A stretch of 64,000 nucleotides of DNA from Edolisoma coerulescens (taxonomy: Eukaryota > Chordata > Aves > Passeriformes > Campephagidae): NCBI GenBank assembly GCA_013397115.1, contig VWZW01001682.1, positions 496,510-560,509 on the forward strand, in the 5' to 3' direction. The position numbers and the translations under genes were made by a program. Shown here one piece after another: positions 52,151-64,000 of the stretch (position 1 is the first letter of the stretch; each line of letters starts with the position of its first letter). The notes under the pieces were generated by a model. It worked only from the letters and a program-made list of their open reading frames with translations. It ran no database searches and was not told the DNA's origin.

Positions 52151-54444
52151 GTAAGGATGGGTTCAAAGCAAAGCAGAGCCTGTGTTAAACACACTTGAAC
52201 AAGGCAGCAAAACAGGCAGTGAAACAGAAGGCAGAAAAAGCTGTGCAAATATAAAATATCAAAGGTAATCTGTTACACCTTGGATTTTGTACATAAAGCC
52301 TTAGCACACAGGAATACAACTTGCCTGGGGCATGTTCTGCTTTGTTTCTGATGGGGAAGAGGGAAAAACCCGACACTACAGAGAACCAGGAGGTGGGAGA
52401 GAGCAGAGATGTTTAGAGGAACTGTGCATCTCTGGGTGCACGTGTCCGTATGTCTGTCTGGGGGTGCCTACAGACGGTGTCTGCTACTGCTGAGGCTCTG
52501 TAATCTGATGCAAACTGTTTCATATATTAAAAAGCTGTATTAGTAAGAAGATCTTTTCAGAAACAGACAGATGTGGTATCTATGCCAAAAAATGACATTG
52601 CAAAGGGATTAACTGTTTAAGTGGTCAAATTAAACACGACAGAAATAGTTAGCTTCCCTTGGCCTGTGGCTCCTCTGCATGAGGCAGCTTGTCTCAAGTT
52701 GCCAATAGCTCATTGCTGCTAAGGCTAGGAGACAGTAATGTTAGGAATTGGGACATTTCCCAGCCTCTCACTGTCTGAACTTGTGCCTCGTATTCTTATC
52801 TGTGCTGGGGCAGGATCCCTCAATCTCCCTCTGCCTAAACCTGGGCCACAGCAGAGTGCAGCTCCCAGTGCAGCTCTTTCTAGAGCCCTGTCCCAGCTCT
52901 TGGCACGGACGTGTTTATTCTGGCAAAACTGAGCTTCTGCTGCGTAATATGGGTGAAATAAACTACCCTGGTGAATTCAGAGTTTTGTCATAACTAAGTC
53001 CGCAGCAGGGACTTCTGCTGACACAACAAGGGATAATACTCATCAACTGATATTGTAGTTTTTAATGGAAGTCTGGCCTAAATCCAGGACTGGGATTTAT
53101 AACAGGCTTATTATTATTGTTCTTATTAGCAGTCTTATTTAGATTAAAGCCCTGGCTTGATACTTGATTCGGGGTATTAGGAATAGTGATTGGAGAAAGA
53201 TCAGGGACAAGCAGAGGTGCTCCAGCCAGATCCATGGCTATCCCAACACATTGTGATGTTTCTTGCACCTGGCTTTACTCTTTCAATGCTCAGCTATTTT
53301 TGGACAGTTCTCCATAAGATTAATAAAAGATTCTTAGCAGGTGTCAGAGAGCATCAGCAGGCTGGGGTTTTTTTCTTCTTTTCAGGAGGAAAAACCTGCT
53401 TTATAAACACCCTAGTTGCTTTAGTCTCAAGTTCCATAGCAAAGTATGTGAGATGTGTTTTAGTCCCAGATTAGCAATATCAATTTATCGCATAAAATGA
53501 ATGAAGCTGCTCTCAAAGTCAGCCCAGTCCATCCAAAGACTATACCTGGCCCCTTCTCCTTCCCTGTTGCCCAACTATTACAATTTTCCCAGGCCCTGTG
53601 TGCCCACATCCTGTCACTTCACTGCTTGCTGCACCAATGCATGGCCTCTTTCCCTGGGATTAATGAGTGCCCACACTGCTGTCACTTTTCTCCCGCCACC
53701 TTGGATAACACCTCTGCAGCAAACCTGACCTGAGCTGCACATTGCCTGGGCTGCTCCTGCCACAACCCAATGCCAGGAATGCTGAACAAGTGTCTCTGTA
53801 ACTTATCAAAGGTATGTCCTGGCACAGCTCTTGGAGCACCTTGACTTAGGTTATTCAGACTGAGTCACTTATAAACACAATGGCATCACAACCACGGGAA
53901 AGTGTTCTCCTTTCCACCTCCATTTCACCTCTCAGTTGCAGAAATCCAGTGCAGTTGTGGTGTTTTAGGACAGATATGGGCATTTCCCTACTTCTCACGT
54001 AAGGTATTCTAAATGGTTCACTGACCCTCCTCTGCACCATATATAATCATTGTGCCAGGGAGATCAACTGAAGTCTGCCAGACTTTTTACTACTAAAACC
54101 TCCTGCAGTTCCTAAGCAAAATGCCAGAAATTGTTAAAGACCCTAATGAATGAAAATTGGCTTTGCAACCACCATAAATTGGAAAAGGGACAACAAATGA
54201 GCTGGCAACACCTGCTGCTGATACCAGGTTCTGAAAAATAAAAACATTTGCAGAAGAATTGTATGGCGATGAACACACAGTCCCACATAGAGAAAAGGGG
54301 CGACACTGAGGTACTCACCAGCACTCCCAAGGAAAGAGATCAGAGGCCATAGCAGATGTGTTTAGGAGAGGAGCAGTTCACAGCAAACTAGACCATAAGG
54401 AATTACTAGGACAGAAAAACAAAGCTGAGAACTACCCTGTGCCT
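52151..54444. other. Non-coding DNA with a possible LTR remnant
   Basis: Unique sequence apart from a stretch at 52739-53023 that has some LTR-like traits (see findings). No gene recognised. Confidence 0.5.
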
Positions 54445-54535
54445 ACATTTTAAATACCAGGTACAATCTTGGTGTCCTACATTGCAAAAATAGCAGAACT
54501 AGAAAAGGTGCATAAAAGGGTACCAAAAACTGGCC
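54445..54535 (+). repeat. Old CR1 LINE fragment, sense
   Basis: AAATACCAGGTACAATCTTGG followed by ATAGCAGAACTAGAAAAGGT and then a GGGTACCAAAA-type segment matches the order of the sequence just 3' of the CR1 reverse-transcriptase region (sense strand). It is short and diverged; both ends are approximate. Confidence 0.7.
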
Positions 54536-57500
54536 AGCCCTGTGGAGTGGCAGGGACAGAAAGATGAGCCGTGTATGGTGTGATCCCCTTGCTATCAGCA
54601 GGATCAGAGGCACAGCGTAGCTCTTGCTGGATCTCTGATCAGACTCTGCCTTTTGGGGGTTTTAACGTGTAAATCCTTCATGGAGTTAAATCTGCATGGC
54701 CTTGAGACAAAATGTCAAGAATCTCTGAAAGAGCCAGTCAACACAGCTGGAAAAAATGTTCTGGATAAGGAATTGCAGGCAGTAGAAGTGCTGAAGTGTA
54801 GTTAGATTAAACTAGAGCTGTTCTGAGCAGACTGACAAAAACATGCCTGCACAAGCAGTGTCTTCAGTATCATTCACAAATCTGCTAGTGTCAGTGAAGC
54901 TGACTTTACCCAAAATAATTACGTATTTTTTCTACTTTTATCTAGATTAACAAAAATAGCAGCAGCTCTAATCTGCTACAATGTCTATCTGGAAGTCAGC
55001 TGGACAAACAGACAGGGATTCACACATGAAGTCACTGGAGCTTCATCCAAAGTCTGGTGAGCTACAGCAAACAGAGCAGCTGCAGAGCCTGTCATGATCC
55101 GGGGGCTGCCCAGGTGTCAGATGGCCAAAGCACTAATACAGCAAATTGCTGGAAAAATGCTAAGTACAATGCACCACTGATTCTGTGTTATTTGTGCCAC
55201 ATTTCTCATTCATGGTGTCATGTCTGACTATTGCTGTAGCTTTGATCATAGAGGGACCTGGCAAAGGACCATTCTAGCTACAGTTTGGATTGTTCTTTCT
55301 GAGAGCAGCCTCAGCATGGTCATATCTCCCTGTGCAGGTTGCCTGTTTGCCACGTGTTATCCTTATATATAGACATATGTACACACAGATTAATAAGTTA
55401 ATTTAACACAAGAATTCGATGGTGAGACAGAGCACCCCAAGAGGAAAGTTCTTTCCTGTTGAGATAAAGCAGTTACTCTGTTAGCTTTAGCCAGCAGAGA
55501 CTTTTTATACGTTACCCAGAATTGCTCAGACTGAGATTTTCTGAACATCTATGCATTCGAAAAAGACTAAACTATTTGAAAGGAGCTATTAGCATGCATG
55601 CTTTAACTTCACTTCTTTTTCATGTTAGGCTCTTACGGAAAAATACCAGATTTCGATATGAACATCTGTTTCATGTTTTTCTAAATGTGAGCTTAGTATG
55701 AAAATTAACCCCTGAATTTTTGGTTTCAGCAGACTTCTAGCTCTGCAGAGTGCATTCAGTAGCCTTGTCCTTCTAGCACTGCTAGGAACTCAGCTCAGCC
55801 TATGGCTGTGTTGTCTTCTGAAAATAGCTTGGCCAACACTGGATGTGTCCAGATGTTTAATGACCTTATTTTTCAATTAGTCTCCATTAGCAGTTGTCAC
55901 TTGGTTTTGCTGAGGCACTCCAAGAGAAGTAACTCAGCTCTCAGTCTCGTGCAGCCTCATTTAACTTTTATCCCAGGAAAATGCAGGGAAATAACAACCA
56001 TATTTGCTCTTTCCAGAAATGTGTCTTAGTTACCAACAGGCTCAGCAGATGTTTAGCGATTGTGAAACCACTGCAGAGAGCACAAGTCCGAGCTTGATTT
56101 AGTGGGCAGTTTCTTATCCCCACCCCCAAGGATGAAGGCAACATCATATTTTCATCTACCAAAACAAAGGCAATTTTCTTTCCTGGACATTTAGGGTACA
56201 TTATCTGAAGGTAGTGACAACTGGCAAACGTCCCCAAATGCAGGAGTTCCCTTCAGTGTGGGTGAGCACCCAAAAGCCAGAGGATTTTCTGAGTTACTCA
56301 AACTCCCACACCAACAAAACCAGACCTTTGGGACTTCCTGCTTCAGGCTGGCTCAGGAATCACTCAAATGTGCTTTCTTTTTGACAGACCAGCACTTCCC
56401 ATTTAGGGTTAAAGGAGATGTACAAGGGGGTAGAAGAGAACTAAATAAGAAGAAAATATTTTATTCACTTCAAACTCTTCAGAATGCTTGCCCTTGACCT
56501 GGGTGAGTTTCAGATACAATTCATCTTTCACAAGTTTGGCTGTCTGTGATCATAACAAGGTTCTGCTTCAGCTTATGAAAACTCTGGGTATTTTATTCTG
56601 TTACTATAAGAAGAAACATTGTCACCAGAGTGAGACAGTTTTGCACACTTTTGCACTGAGAACCTAAAAATTCCAGTAGTGACATCTTTCAAAGCTGCTA
56701 AGGCACTGTTAATTTCCCCTTCAAATGTATGGATGATGTACAGGGTTTGCTTTTAATACCTGTTCATGTATTTTTTTTTTACATGCTACCATTGTATTTC
56801 TGAGGCCATCAGTGACATCCAGTGGCCAACTAGATTAAGCCTAGACATGTTTTATAGACATCTGCCCACTGCTTTTCTTAGTAAAAAAATCAATATAAAT
56901 GATAACAGTGAAGCTGACTTCTTCAGCTTAATTCTCTCACAGGTGCAATGGGAATCTTCCTGGAGAAGACTCTCAGGACTGGATGCTCACTCTATTCCTT
57001 CTCTTTGGGATGGTGAACCCCATGGGAGGCGCAAAGGACATGATTCCAGCTCTCTGTTCTGTGCCAGTATCAGTCAAAACTGAAGCTGCAGTCTCTCAGG
57101 CTTTGAATTTGTGCACAACTATAAATAGGGAGTTTTTGGTTTTGATGCAGGCAGACATGAATCTAAATATAAGTGTGTCCTGTCCTCTCCTTACATTAAT
57201 GAGATTTCATTTTTACTAATTTATTTTAAATGAGCTGCTCTAAATGCAGTTGATAATAAAGGCAAGGGAAATACAAATGTTTATTCAGCCCAAATCATAC
57301 ATCTGAATAAAAAATGGCTGTGAAGCACTATGGAAGAGGTAAAAAATGTTAATCAAGCTGTATCCAACAGAAATGCACAAATAAAATTAGATGTGATAGC
57401 AAATTCTCAATGCTGAATTTTAAGCCTCCTTGCAGTGAGTGGCTGTGTTATTAACTCAATTACCCAGCCGTTACTGGGGTACAAAGAGGCGTTCTGGAGA

Positions 57501-58898
57501 AGGTGGTTGATGATGTTCAGCCCCTTCAGTGGGGACAGCACAGGGGGGTTGTATCTGGCCCTGGCAGTGCAGCCCTCATTGTGGGTGGTGGAAGTGCATC
57601 AAAATATCAATATCAATAAAGCAATCCAGCCCTGGACACCCCCTCCTCCTGTCCCTCCCTGGGGGTGGGGGGCACAGAGCTCAGGGAGCTGGAGTTGTCT
57701 CATTCCCTGGTGAGTGTGTCACACATGGTGAAAGTGAATGGGGGGTGTTTGCCCTCCCCTGTGTAGCCCATGCCAAGTACAAAACCATTATACTTTCATT
57801 GGTAAAAGATATCTTTAAATAGAAAAGAGTATGAAAAGAACAGAAGCCGAGGACCAAAATTTTTGGTGTGCAGCTCCTGGAGCACAGGGAGCTCAGCTGC
57901 TGGTTTAGCAAAGCACAGACAGCAGTGCCATGTTTGCTCCCATCATGTTCCACCACCAGCAGTAGTCATCGTGCTACTCACACGTCTGTTTTGTGGTGCC
58001 TCTCATCTTTTCGTAGACAGACAGTTTTCCTGTGACCTGTTTCTATAAACTACTATGTCTGCACTTTGCAAAAATATTAAAGAGCTAAATGCAGTGCTTT
58101 GGAAAAGGACATTCATGCCAGCTATTACCATTGTCGTATTTGTGATTTATTTTCTCCCAATTATCCTTTTTCCATAGCTGGCACAAACTAAAGAAATGGG
58201 GCTGCTCATGAAAAATAGTTGCAGTCATCAGAAACAAGGAGAAAAAATAATAAATTCCAGAACTCTAGTTTAGAATAAAGTGGCTCACTTCTGGGAAGCA
58301 TAGTATAAGTATGAAGTAGCAGTGAACAAAAACTAAATTCCTGTGGTTCATTAGTCCACCAGATAATGAATTAACAATACTTCATGGATTAGGGCATGCA
58401 AAGATGGACTCTGTGCTCATCTGTACAATTGACAAGGGGGAAGAGCATCAATGGAGCTAAAATTTACTCCCCATTTAGGCTGACACTGTAGGAGAAGGAG
58501 CCACCTCTTTGTTTACAGTACTTTAAATTCCTTTAAATACGTAAATAATATGCATTTAATTGGTCAAGAAAGGCCAAACTCAAACCCTTGGTTTCAAAAG
58601 CTTACACATTTGAAATGCACTAAATAGACTTTAATTTCAAAGGTAACAGATGTTTACTAAGCTTTCTTGATTCTTGCCAAGGACAGGCTGAGTTACAGGA
58701 CAGGCACCCAGAGTAAATATTCACCTTCTCCTTGTAGGAGGAAATTTTTCATCATCTCAACAATCCTGGCCACACTTCTGCCTCTACTCTTTCCACAGTA
58801 ACCAGCAGCCACTGAAATGGCAGCCTTGTGCCCCTGGCTGTCAGAGAACAATAGTGAGGGACTGCAAAGATGTACATTTAAATACTTGCAGAGAAGGT

Positions 58899-58936
58899 AT
58901 ATATTTATATATATATTATATACTATATATTATATA
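58899..58936. repeat. AT-only tract with internal self-complementarity
   Basis: Alternating TA blocks with a single C at 58923. The blocks can fold on themselves, so this is a typical place for slippage. Confidence 0.9.
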
Positions 58937-61842
58937 GTGGCCAAATATACCTTTTTTCATGCCAAGCACTTGTTCAGAACAGCACTTTAATGAGTCTCCT
59001 GAAGGTGTCATTACAAATATCAGCATTCAATTCCAGGGTATGAGTGCCTTCATTTTTTTCAGTGGGCGACCAACAGCTTCCTCCACTTTCACAGCAAAGA
59101 GAAAGGGCAAAGCTTGCGAAGCTGCTGCAAATGAAACACAGAAAAATGTTGTGGATCATTTCTGTAGTAATTCCCTCTGAAAGCCAGTAATACATTTAGA
59201 AACTTGCAATTATACATGCAAGACATCGTTACTGGCAAGTAGCACTGCAATGAAAGGCTGTACAGTTGGTATTGCGGTCACTGACAGTTTGCACTGTTCT
59301 GCTAGATGGTTTCCTTTTTATGTATCATGTAAAGATATTTTGATGATGTTTCACCACTGTAATATACAAACAGCATTTTCTATGAGGCAGAAAATTAAAA
59401 TCAAAGGTGGATACCCAAAGGCATTGAGGAAGCATGTTCGTTTCTTTATTTATGCAGTTATTTAAAGAACCTCTCCTAAGAAATCTGGCACAGCTAAGTC
59501 AAGAGTACTCGTTTGGATAGCTGAGCTCAAGGTCTTCCACTCACTATCAGCTACATATTCAGCTCATTGCAAGAAGCTTTTGCCATATCTTTGCTTTGAA
59601 TGGTGCTGATAACCCACAGTTTAAAAATGCCACTTCTTCAGTCAGTGTGGAGCATTTGCTAATTTTTTCAGGGAAACTAATCATATGTGCATTTTGGAAA
59701 TCTAACTTTCAAAAGGCTCCTTTGCACTTCTAATGATGGGGTACAGCTCTGCTAAGCTCCTTCTCCTTGCTGAACCTATTTTCATTAACATTTCCTGGCT
59801 CAGAGAGCTGATCACAGCCCTGCCAGCACTGTGTTTCCATCTAAGGTTTGTCTCAGTTTTGGTCTAGATTAGAACAATTATGGAATTAATTATTGGCTGT
59901 ACAGCTGTTCTCCCCACACCCTGCCAAAAGGCAGCCTAGCACACAGTCCTCCCAGCATAAAATGCTGGTGACAAAGCAAATCTGGTGTCTGATACTGACA
60001 CAGCAACTCCCATCGTAGAGCCAAACCAGAGAGTTACAGAAAATGCTTGCCAGGAATGCTGCCATGCCCCCAGCATGCCTGACCCTCTGCAGGACCCCAC
60101 TTTGGGCAGGGGTTGTGAACACATCTCTGGGATCTGTAACATGTAATGGCTGAGGATCAGAGATGTGGACAAGTCTGTACATAAAAAGCTTGTGTCCCCT
60201 GTTTAGGCCACCACATCCTCTATCCAGTTATCTCAGTACTGAACCTGCTTCATCAGTTGTAGGAGAATTATTTCTCAAATGCATTGTTTGTACTCATGAT
60301 CCCGTGCATTTCAATATGCCAATAGAGAGTCCTGTTTGGTCCACTGCCTTTATTGACATGGACACATTTTCTCTAAGAAGTACAGGTAAAATTAGCAATA
60401 CTTCAGCCTAACTGGTGGCACTTTCCCCTTTCCATCTGCTTCCATACATCCTGCCCAACCACCAGCCCACACCATCTCTCATGTGCTTCAGCAGAGGGTG
60501 GATTATTGATATAAAATATCTTTTAAAAGCCTGAATAATAATGAGTCTCCCTGATAATTCTTACTCCAACATGGTCCAACATGATTTAATTTCACTTGCA
60601 AGGTTTGCTGCTGGGCAGCTGCTGCTCTCAAATCCATGTCTTGCCTACTTCCCTGCTTGGCATAGGGATTACGAACTAACCAAGTGAATTGAAATGTTGG
60701 ATTAATCTTTGAGGATTTAGGTGATTTCCAGCTGTGTCACCTCTGCTTACAAACTGATGAGCCATCCTGTGCTTCAGGTTGCATGGAGACTGAAGTGAGG
60801 TGCCAGGAGAGAAGTGAGGGCGGTCCAGGATGAGTGTGTGGTGTGTCAGGGCAGGCAGGGCAGTGGGGCTGCAGCATCCTCTAAGCTGGCTGCCAAGCTG
60901 GCACCAGTGAGGGCTTCCCCCAGCCCCACAAGCTGCCCACAGCCAGGGAGGGGCACAGCAGCTCCTGCCCCAGACCTGGGCTGCCTGTCCCTGCCCCAGG
61001 ACAGGAGCTCACAGGAGCTCACAGCTCCTCTGCAGGTGTGAGGTGTGGGCACAGACCTCACGAGTGGCTCTTGATTGCACTTCCCTGGTTCTTTTGCTTT
61101 GATCAAAACAGCAAACGTGCACCTCTTCCTGCTAAAACCGGGTAGAAGTGGCAAGCAACTTTGATGCTCTAAGAAAAATTCAAGATCCTGTGGGGACAAA
61201 ACACAGCTGCCATGAAGAAGCAACCTGGGTTGAATTTAAAGCTGCATCTTGAACAAAAGTCATCTGCAGTGGCTGCAGTTCATTGCTCTTCAGCCATTCA
61301 TGGCTCTCAGGAGAGCTCTTCCTACAGCTCTCACCAAAGACATCATCTCAATCCACAGCCCCCAAGGCAGCTCAGTTTAAAAGCATCCAGTGTGCTGCAT
61401 GCTATTGTCACCACTGGAGACTTGGAGAACTTGAGCCCTACAAGGATGAGCCAGACCTTCAAAGATAGCCCTAATTCTCCATTGTTGTGCTTGCAATTTG
61501 CAATTCATTGGATTACATAAATCACCCATCAGCAACCCGAAACATTCTCACATTGCTTCAGAAGACAACCACACCAAGGCTTCTGACATTTGGATAGTGA
61601 ACCCTTACAGCGAATCACTTGTGTGCTATTCAAAAATCAAAACAATATTTTGAAGAAATGGCAAGTAATTTTGGGCAAATAGAGTAGATAATTTTAAAAA
61701 ATTTGTGAGCCAAAAAAAGAACTTGTTGCAGTTAATACTTTCAGCCTGAAAATCTCCAAAACCAAACCCCATAGCCAGGTGTTTGCACTCTGACTGTCCT
61801 CCTCAGGACAGCTTGACTCAACAGCAAGCAGAATTGTTGGGA

Positions 61843-61858
61843 TTTTTTTTTTTTTTTT
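61843..61858. repeat. Poly-T run
   Basis: Sixteen consecutive T between GGGA and GTTC. Confidence 0.9.
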
Positions 61859-62354
61859 GTTCTGAGGATTGTTTTCATCTGGAAGAATTATATTAGGTAT
61901 AAAAGCAGTAATAAGATCTTTTTGGAATCATATATTAATTTTCTAATGAAGTGTGTTTCTATTGTTATCATGCTCCTCTGTAAGTGAAATCTGAATTGGC
62001 CCTGTAACATCTATGAAACTGCTTCCATGTCAAACCCTCACATTGCTTTCAGCTTTCAGTGACTTTCAGTAAGTCATCCAGTGGCTCCCTGCCAATCTGA
62101 AAGTCTCTGTAAATGCACAGCAATTCCCTGAGAATTCTTTTGGAAGAACAAGTGCTGTTGGTTTCAGTAACAGACAAGGCAGAATCTAAAAAATATTTTT
62201 GGATATTTATTTATACAGCATAAATAGGTATAACACTGCAGATGATGCTGTTGGTGTTTTATTCCCAAACTGCATCTTAGAAATTCAGAGCTTTTCCCCT
62301 CCTACAGTGAAGCCTGAATGTTACAGAAGCAGAGAGAAAGAAATGAGATTTTTT

Positions 62355-62404
62355 GGAACCAGATGATCTTCCTGGTCCCTTCCAACCCAAACCATTCTAT
62401 GATT
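62355..62404 (+). repeat. CR1 LINE 3' terminal fragment, sense
   Basis: GATGATCTTCCTGGTCCCTT then CCAACCCAAACCATTCTATG and ATT is the terminal part of avian CR1, including the start of the ATTCTATG-type 3' short repeat. Only about 50 bp remain, a strongly 5'-truncated copy. Confidence 0.88.
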
Positions 62405-64000
62405 ATCAATAACTCAGCTATCAAATTTCACCCCTCTGGTGTATATAAATCTGAAGTGATCTGAATGGCTTCAGCTGAGTCACTCCCAGACATATCTGAC
62501 ACCGGAATTTTGCTTCTCAGTGGCGTTCATCAGCTGCATTTCTAGCTGTGCTCTTCACTCCAGGCACGGAGACGGGACCACACACCTCCACACAGGGCAC
62601 GGGACCTGCAACTGGAGCACAGCTGCTGCTGTCCAGGAAAACAGAACAGGCTTTTGAAGAGGCATGTGCTCAGGGCTGGATGTGCAGCCCAGCACTCCTG
62701 GCTCCAGCAGCCAAGGTCACAGGTGAGGTCTGTAGGGGGTAACGCCTCCTTTCCGTGGGTGTTTGTGGTGGAGGACTGGACAACCAGGCAATTAACCCTG
62801 GGGTTTGCTATTGTTGGTTAGCTGAGTGGTTGGGGTTTTTTTACATCTCTGAAGAATGTTAAAAATTTGCAAAGCAGAACTGGGCAGAGAGTTTACTGGA
62901 AAAACAGGAAAATTATAGGAATGACCAGATGTTAGGACTGAATTTTCATCTACCCCAAAAGAAGCAGGAATTAAGTTGGATAGAATTCTTTCTCTGGGGC
63001 CAGACGAGTTTCATTCCAACTGAAGTGTTCAGGGGTTTGTTTCTATTTTGAGTGGAATTACTTCTGGCTAGCTTATGTTGACCTGAATTTTTTGTTTTTT
63101 CTTTTTTTTTGGTAAAACAAACTACCTAAAATCTTCATCCACCTCAGCTGTAGAAGTCACTTGTACACAGAACTGCTCATTGCAGAGCAGTGGAAGCTCA
63201 TCTATCATTTCTCCCCACCAACACAAGAGAAATGGGGGATTCCACCACGCTTGGGATGGAAATGATAATGTGAAATGACTGTGTGAGTGTGAGGAAAATT
63301 GAGCACAGACACTTGCAGAGTCATCAATAGGGCTGGGCATCCCCCCTGCCTTCTCACTTGTTTTTTCAGTCATAAAATACTGTACCATTTTCACTGATCT
63401 CAGATAGAATAACCTCTCTCTAATCCCCGGAGATTCTGGGACAGAAAAGCAGAGGTAGGGATTTTTTCCCTAACAACCACTCATGCCCAGTCCTCTCTCA
63501 TTAGTATGCTTAATTAATCACACTATCTCCTCCAAGGTTTACTAATTTAGTAAATGCACGAGATTGCATCATCAGCTTGAGTAATGGAACACCTGACCCA
63601 ATGTTTTTTTCCTAAAAACTGCTGTGAGAATGTATGTACAGAAAATACACAAATACAAAAAATACACTGAATACACAAAATTTTCTTCTTCACCAGATAA
63701 CACGCTGCCCTAGCTGTCATTGTTGTAAAAAAATTATGCAAAATCAGCAGACATGCAGAAAGAGTTCACTCTCCTGCAATAAACTTGTTTGCCTACTAAA
63801 CCTGTGAAAGACAGGAATCAATCCTGGCTGATGATGGCACAAGAGTAAGTTGAACTCAAAGCCCACCACGGAGAATGATCAACTGACCTCAGTGGTGATT
63901 CTTTTTGCTTTGCACTCCAGAATGCCTCCACAGGCTCTGATTATAATAAACCAAATGTTGGTTGTGCTTGCCACACTATGTCAGATAGCAGGTACATCCT
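62405..64000. other. Non-coding DNA, nothing recognised
   Basis: Short chance frames only. GGTCACAG|GTGAGG at 62714-62727 resembles a splice donor, but the sequence before it has no convincing acceptor or protein character. Confidence 0.6.

Larger units (their letters stand above)
54536..62354. other. Non-coding DNA, nothing firm
   Basis: AT-rich unique DNA with the AT tract at 58.9 kb, the poly-T run at 61.84 kb and a G/C-rich but CpG-poor stretch at 60.8-61.05 kb. The latter contains a 10-bp tandem repeat (ACAGGAGCTC twice, 61001-61020). No exon recognised. Confidence 0.6.

Noticed and set aside
53062..53268. Sequence considered as retroviral envelope remnant next to a possible LTR
   Set aside because: Frames are broken and no envelope landmark could be recognised.
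57430..57720. AATAAAG followed by a GC-rich stretch, considered as an LTR
   Set aside because: No TATA box, no terminal TG/CA pair and no repeat similarity that I can point to.
1..64000. CRISPR arrays, tRNA or rRNA genes, prokaryotic operons, mitochondrial insertions
   Set aside because: No regularly spaced repeats, cloverleaf-like sequence, clustered long frames or mitochondrial gene sequence were seen on either strand.

Overview
The window looks like vertebrate nuclear DNA from a bird. It is AT-rich, poor in CpG and non-coding for almost its whole length. Coding sequence occurs only as short islands with splice-site flanks. The interspersed repeats are of avian type: CR1 LINE pieces, including two copies with the recognisable CR1 3' end (antisense at 51.7-52.15 kb, sense at 62.36 kb), and a decayed class II (ERVK-like) endogenous retrovirus integrase at 9.4-10.3 kb. 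Nothing suggests prokaryotic organisation: there are no operons, ribosome binding sites, CRISPR arrays or tRNA/rRNA genes.

Layout. 0-9.4 kb: unique non-coding DNA with one old CR1 3' piece (2.55-2.70 kb) and simple repeats. 9.43-10.34 kb: integrase relic with three in-frame stops and a lost catalytic aspartate. 10.3-38.2 kb: mostly featureless intergenic or intronic DNA. It holds a CpG-richer patch (19.47-19.86 kb), a perfect 25-bp tandem duplication (20.86 kb), an antisense retroviral promoter/poly(A)-like segment (22.29-22.39 kb) and an old antisense CR1 reverse-transcriptase piece (31.3-31.48 kb). 38.24-38.38 kb: one convincing internal coding exon on the + strand. 40.97-41.10 kb: a weaker second exon candidate whose splice phase fits the first. 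41.1-64 kb: non-coding sequence with three further CR1 pieces and one ambiguous base (46454).

The best-supported host gene content is the single 148-bp exon at 38237-38384, so much of the window is probably intron or intergenic sequence around a multi-exon gene that I could not name. I found no multi-gene system, and nothing I would call a previously undescribed biological system. The findings are small, separate observations with modest scores.
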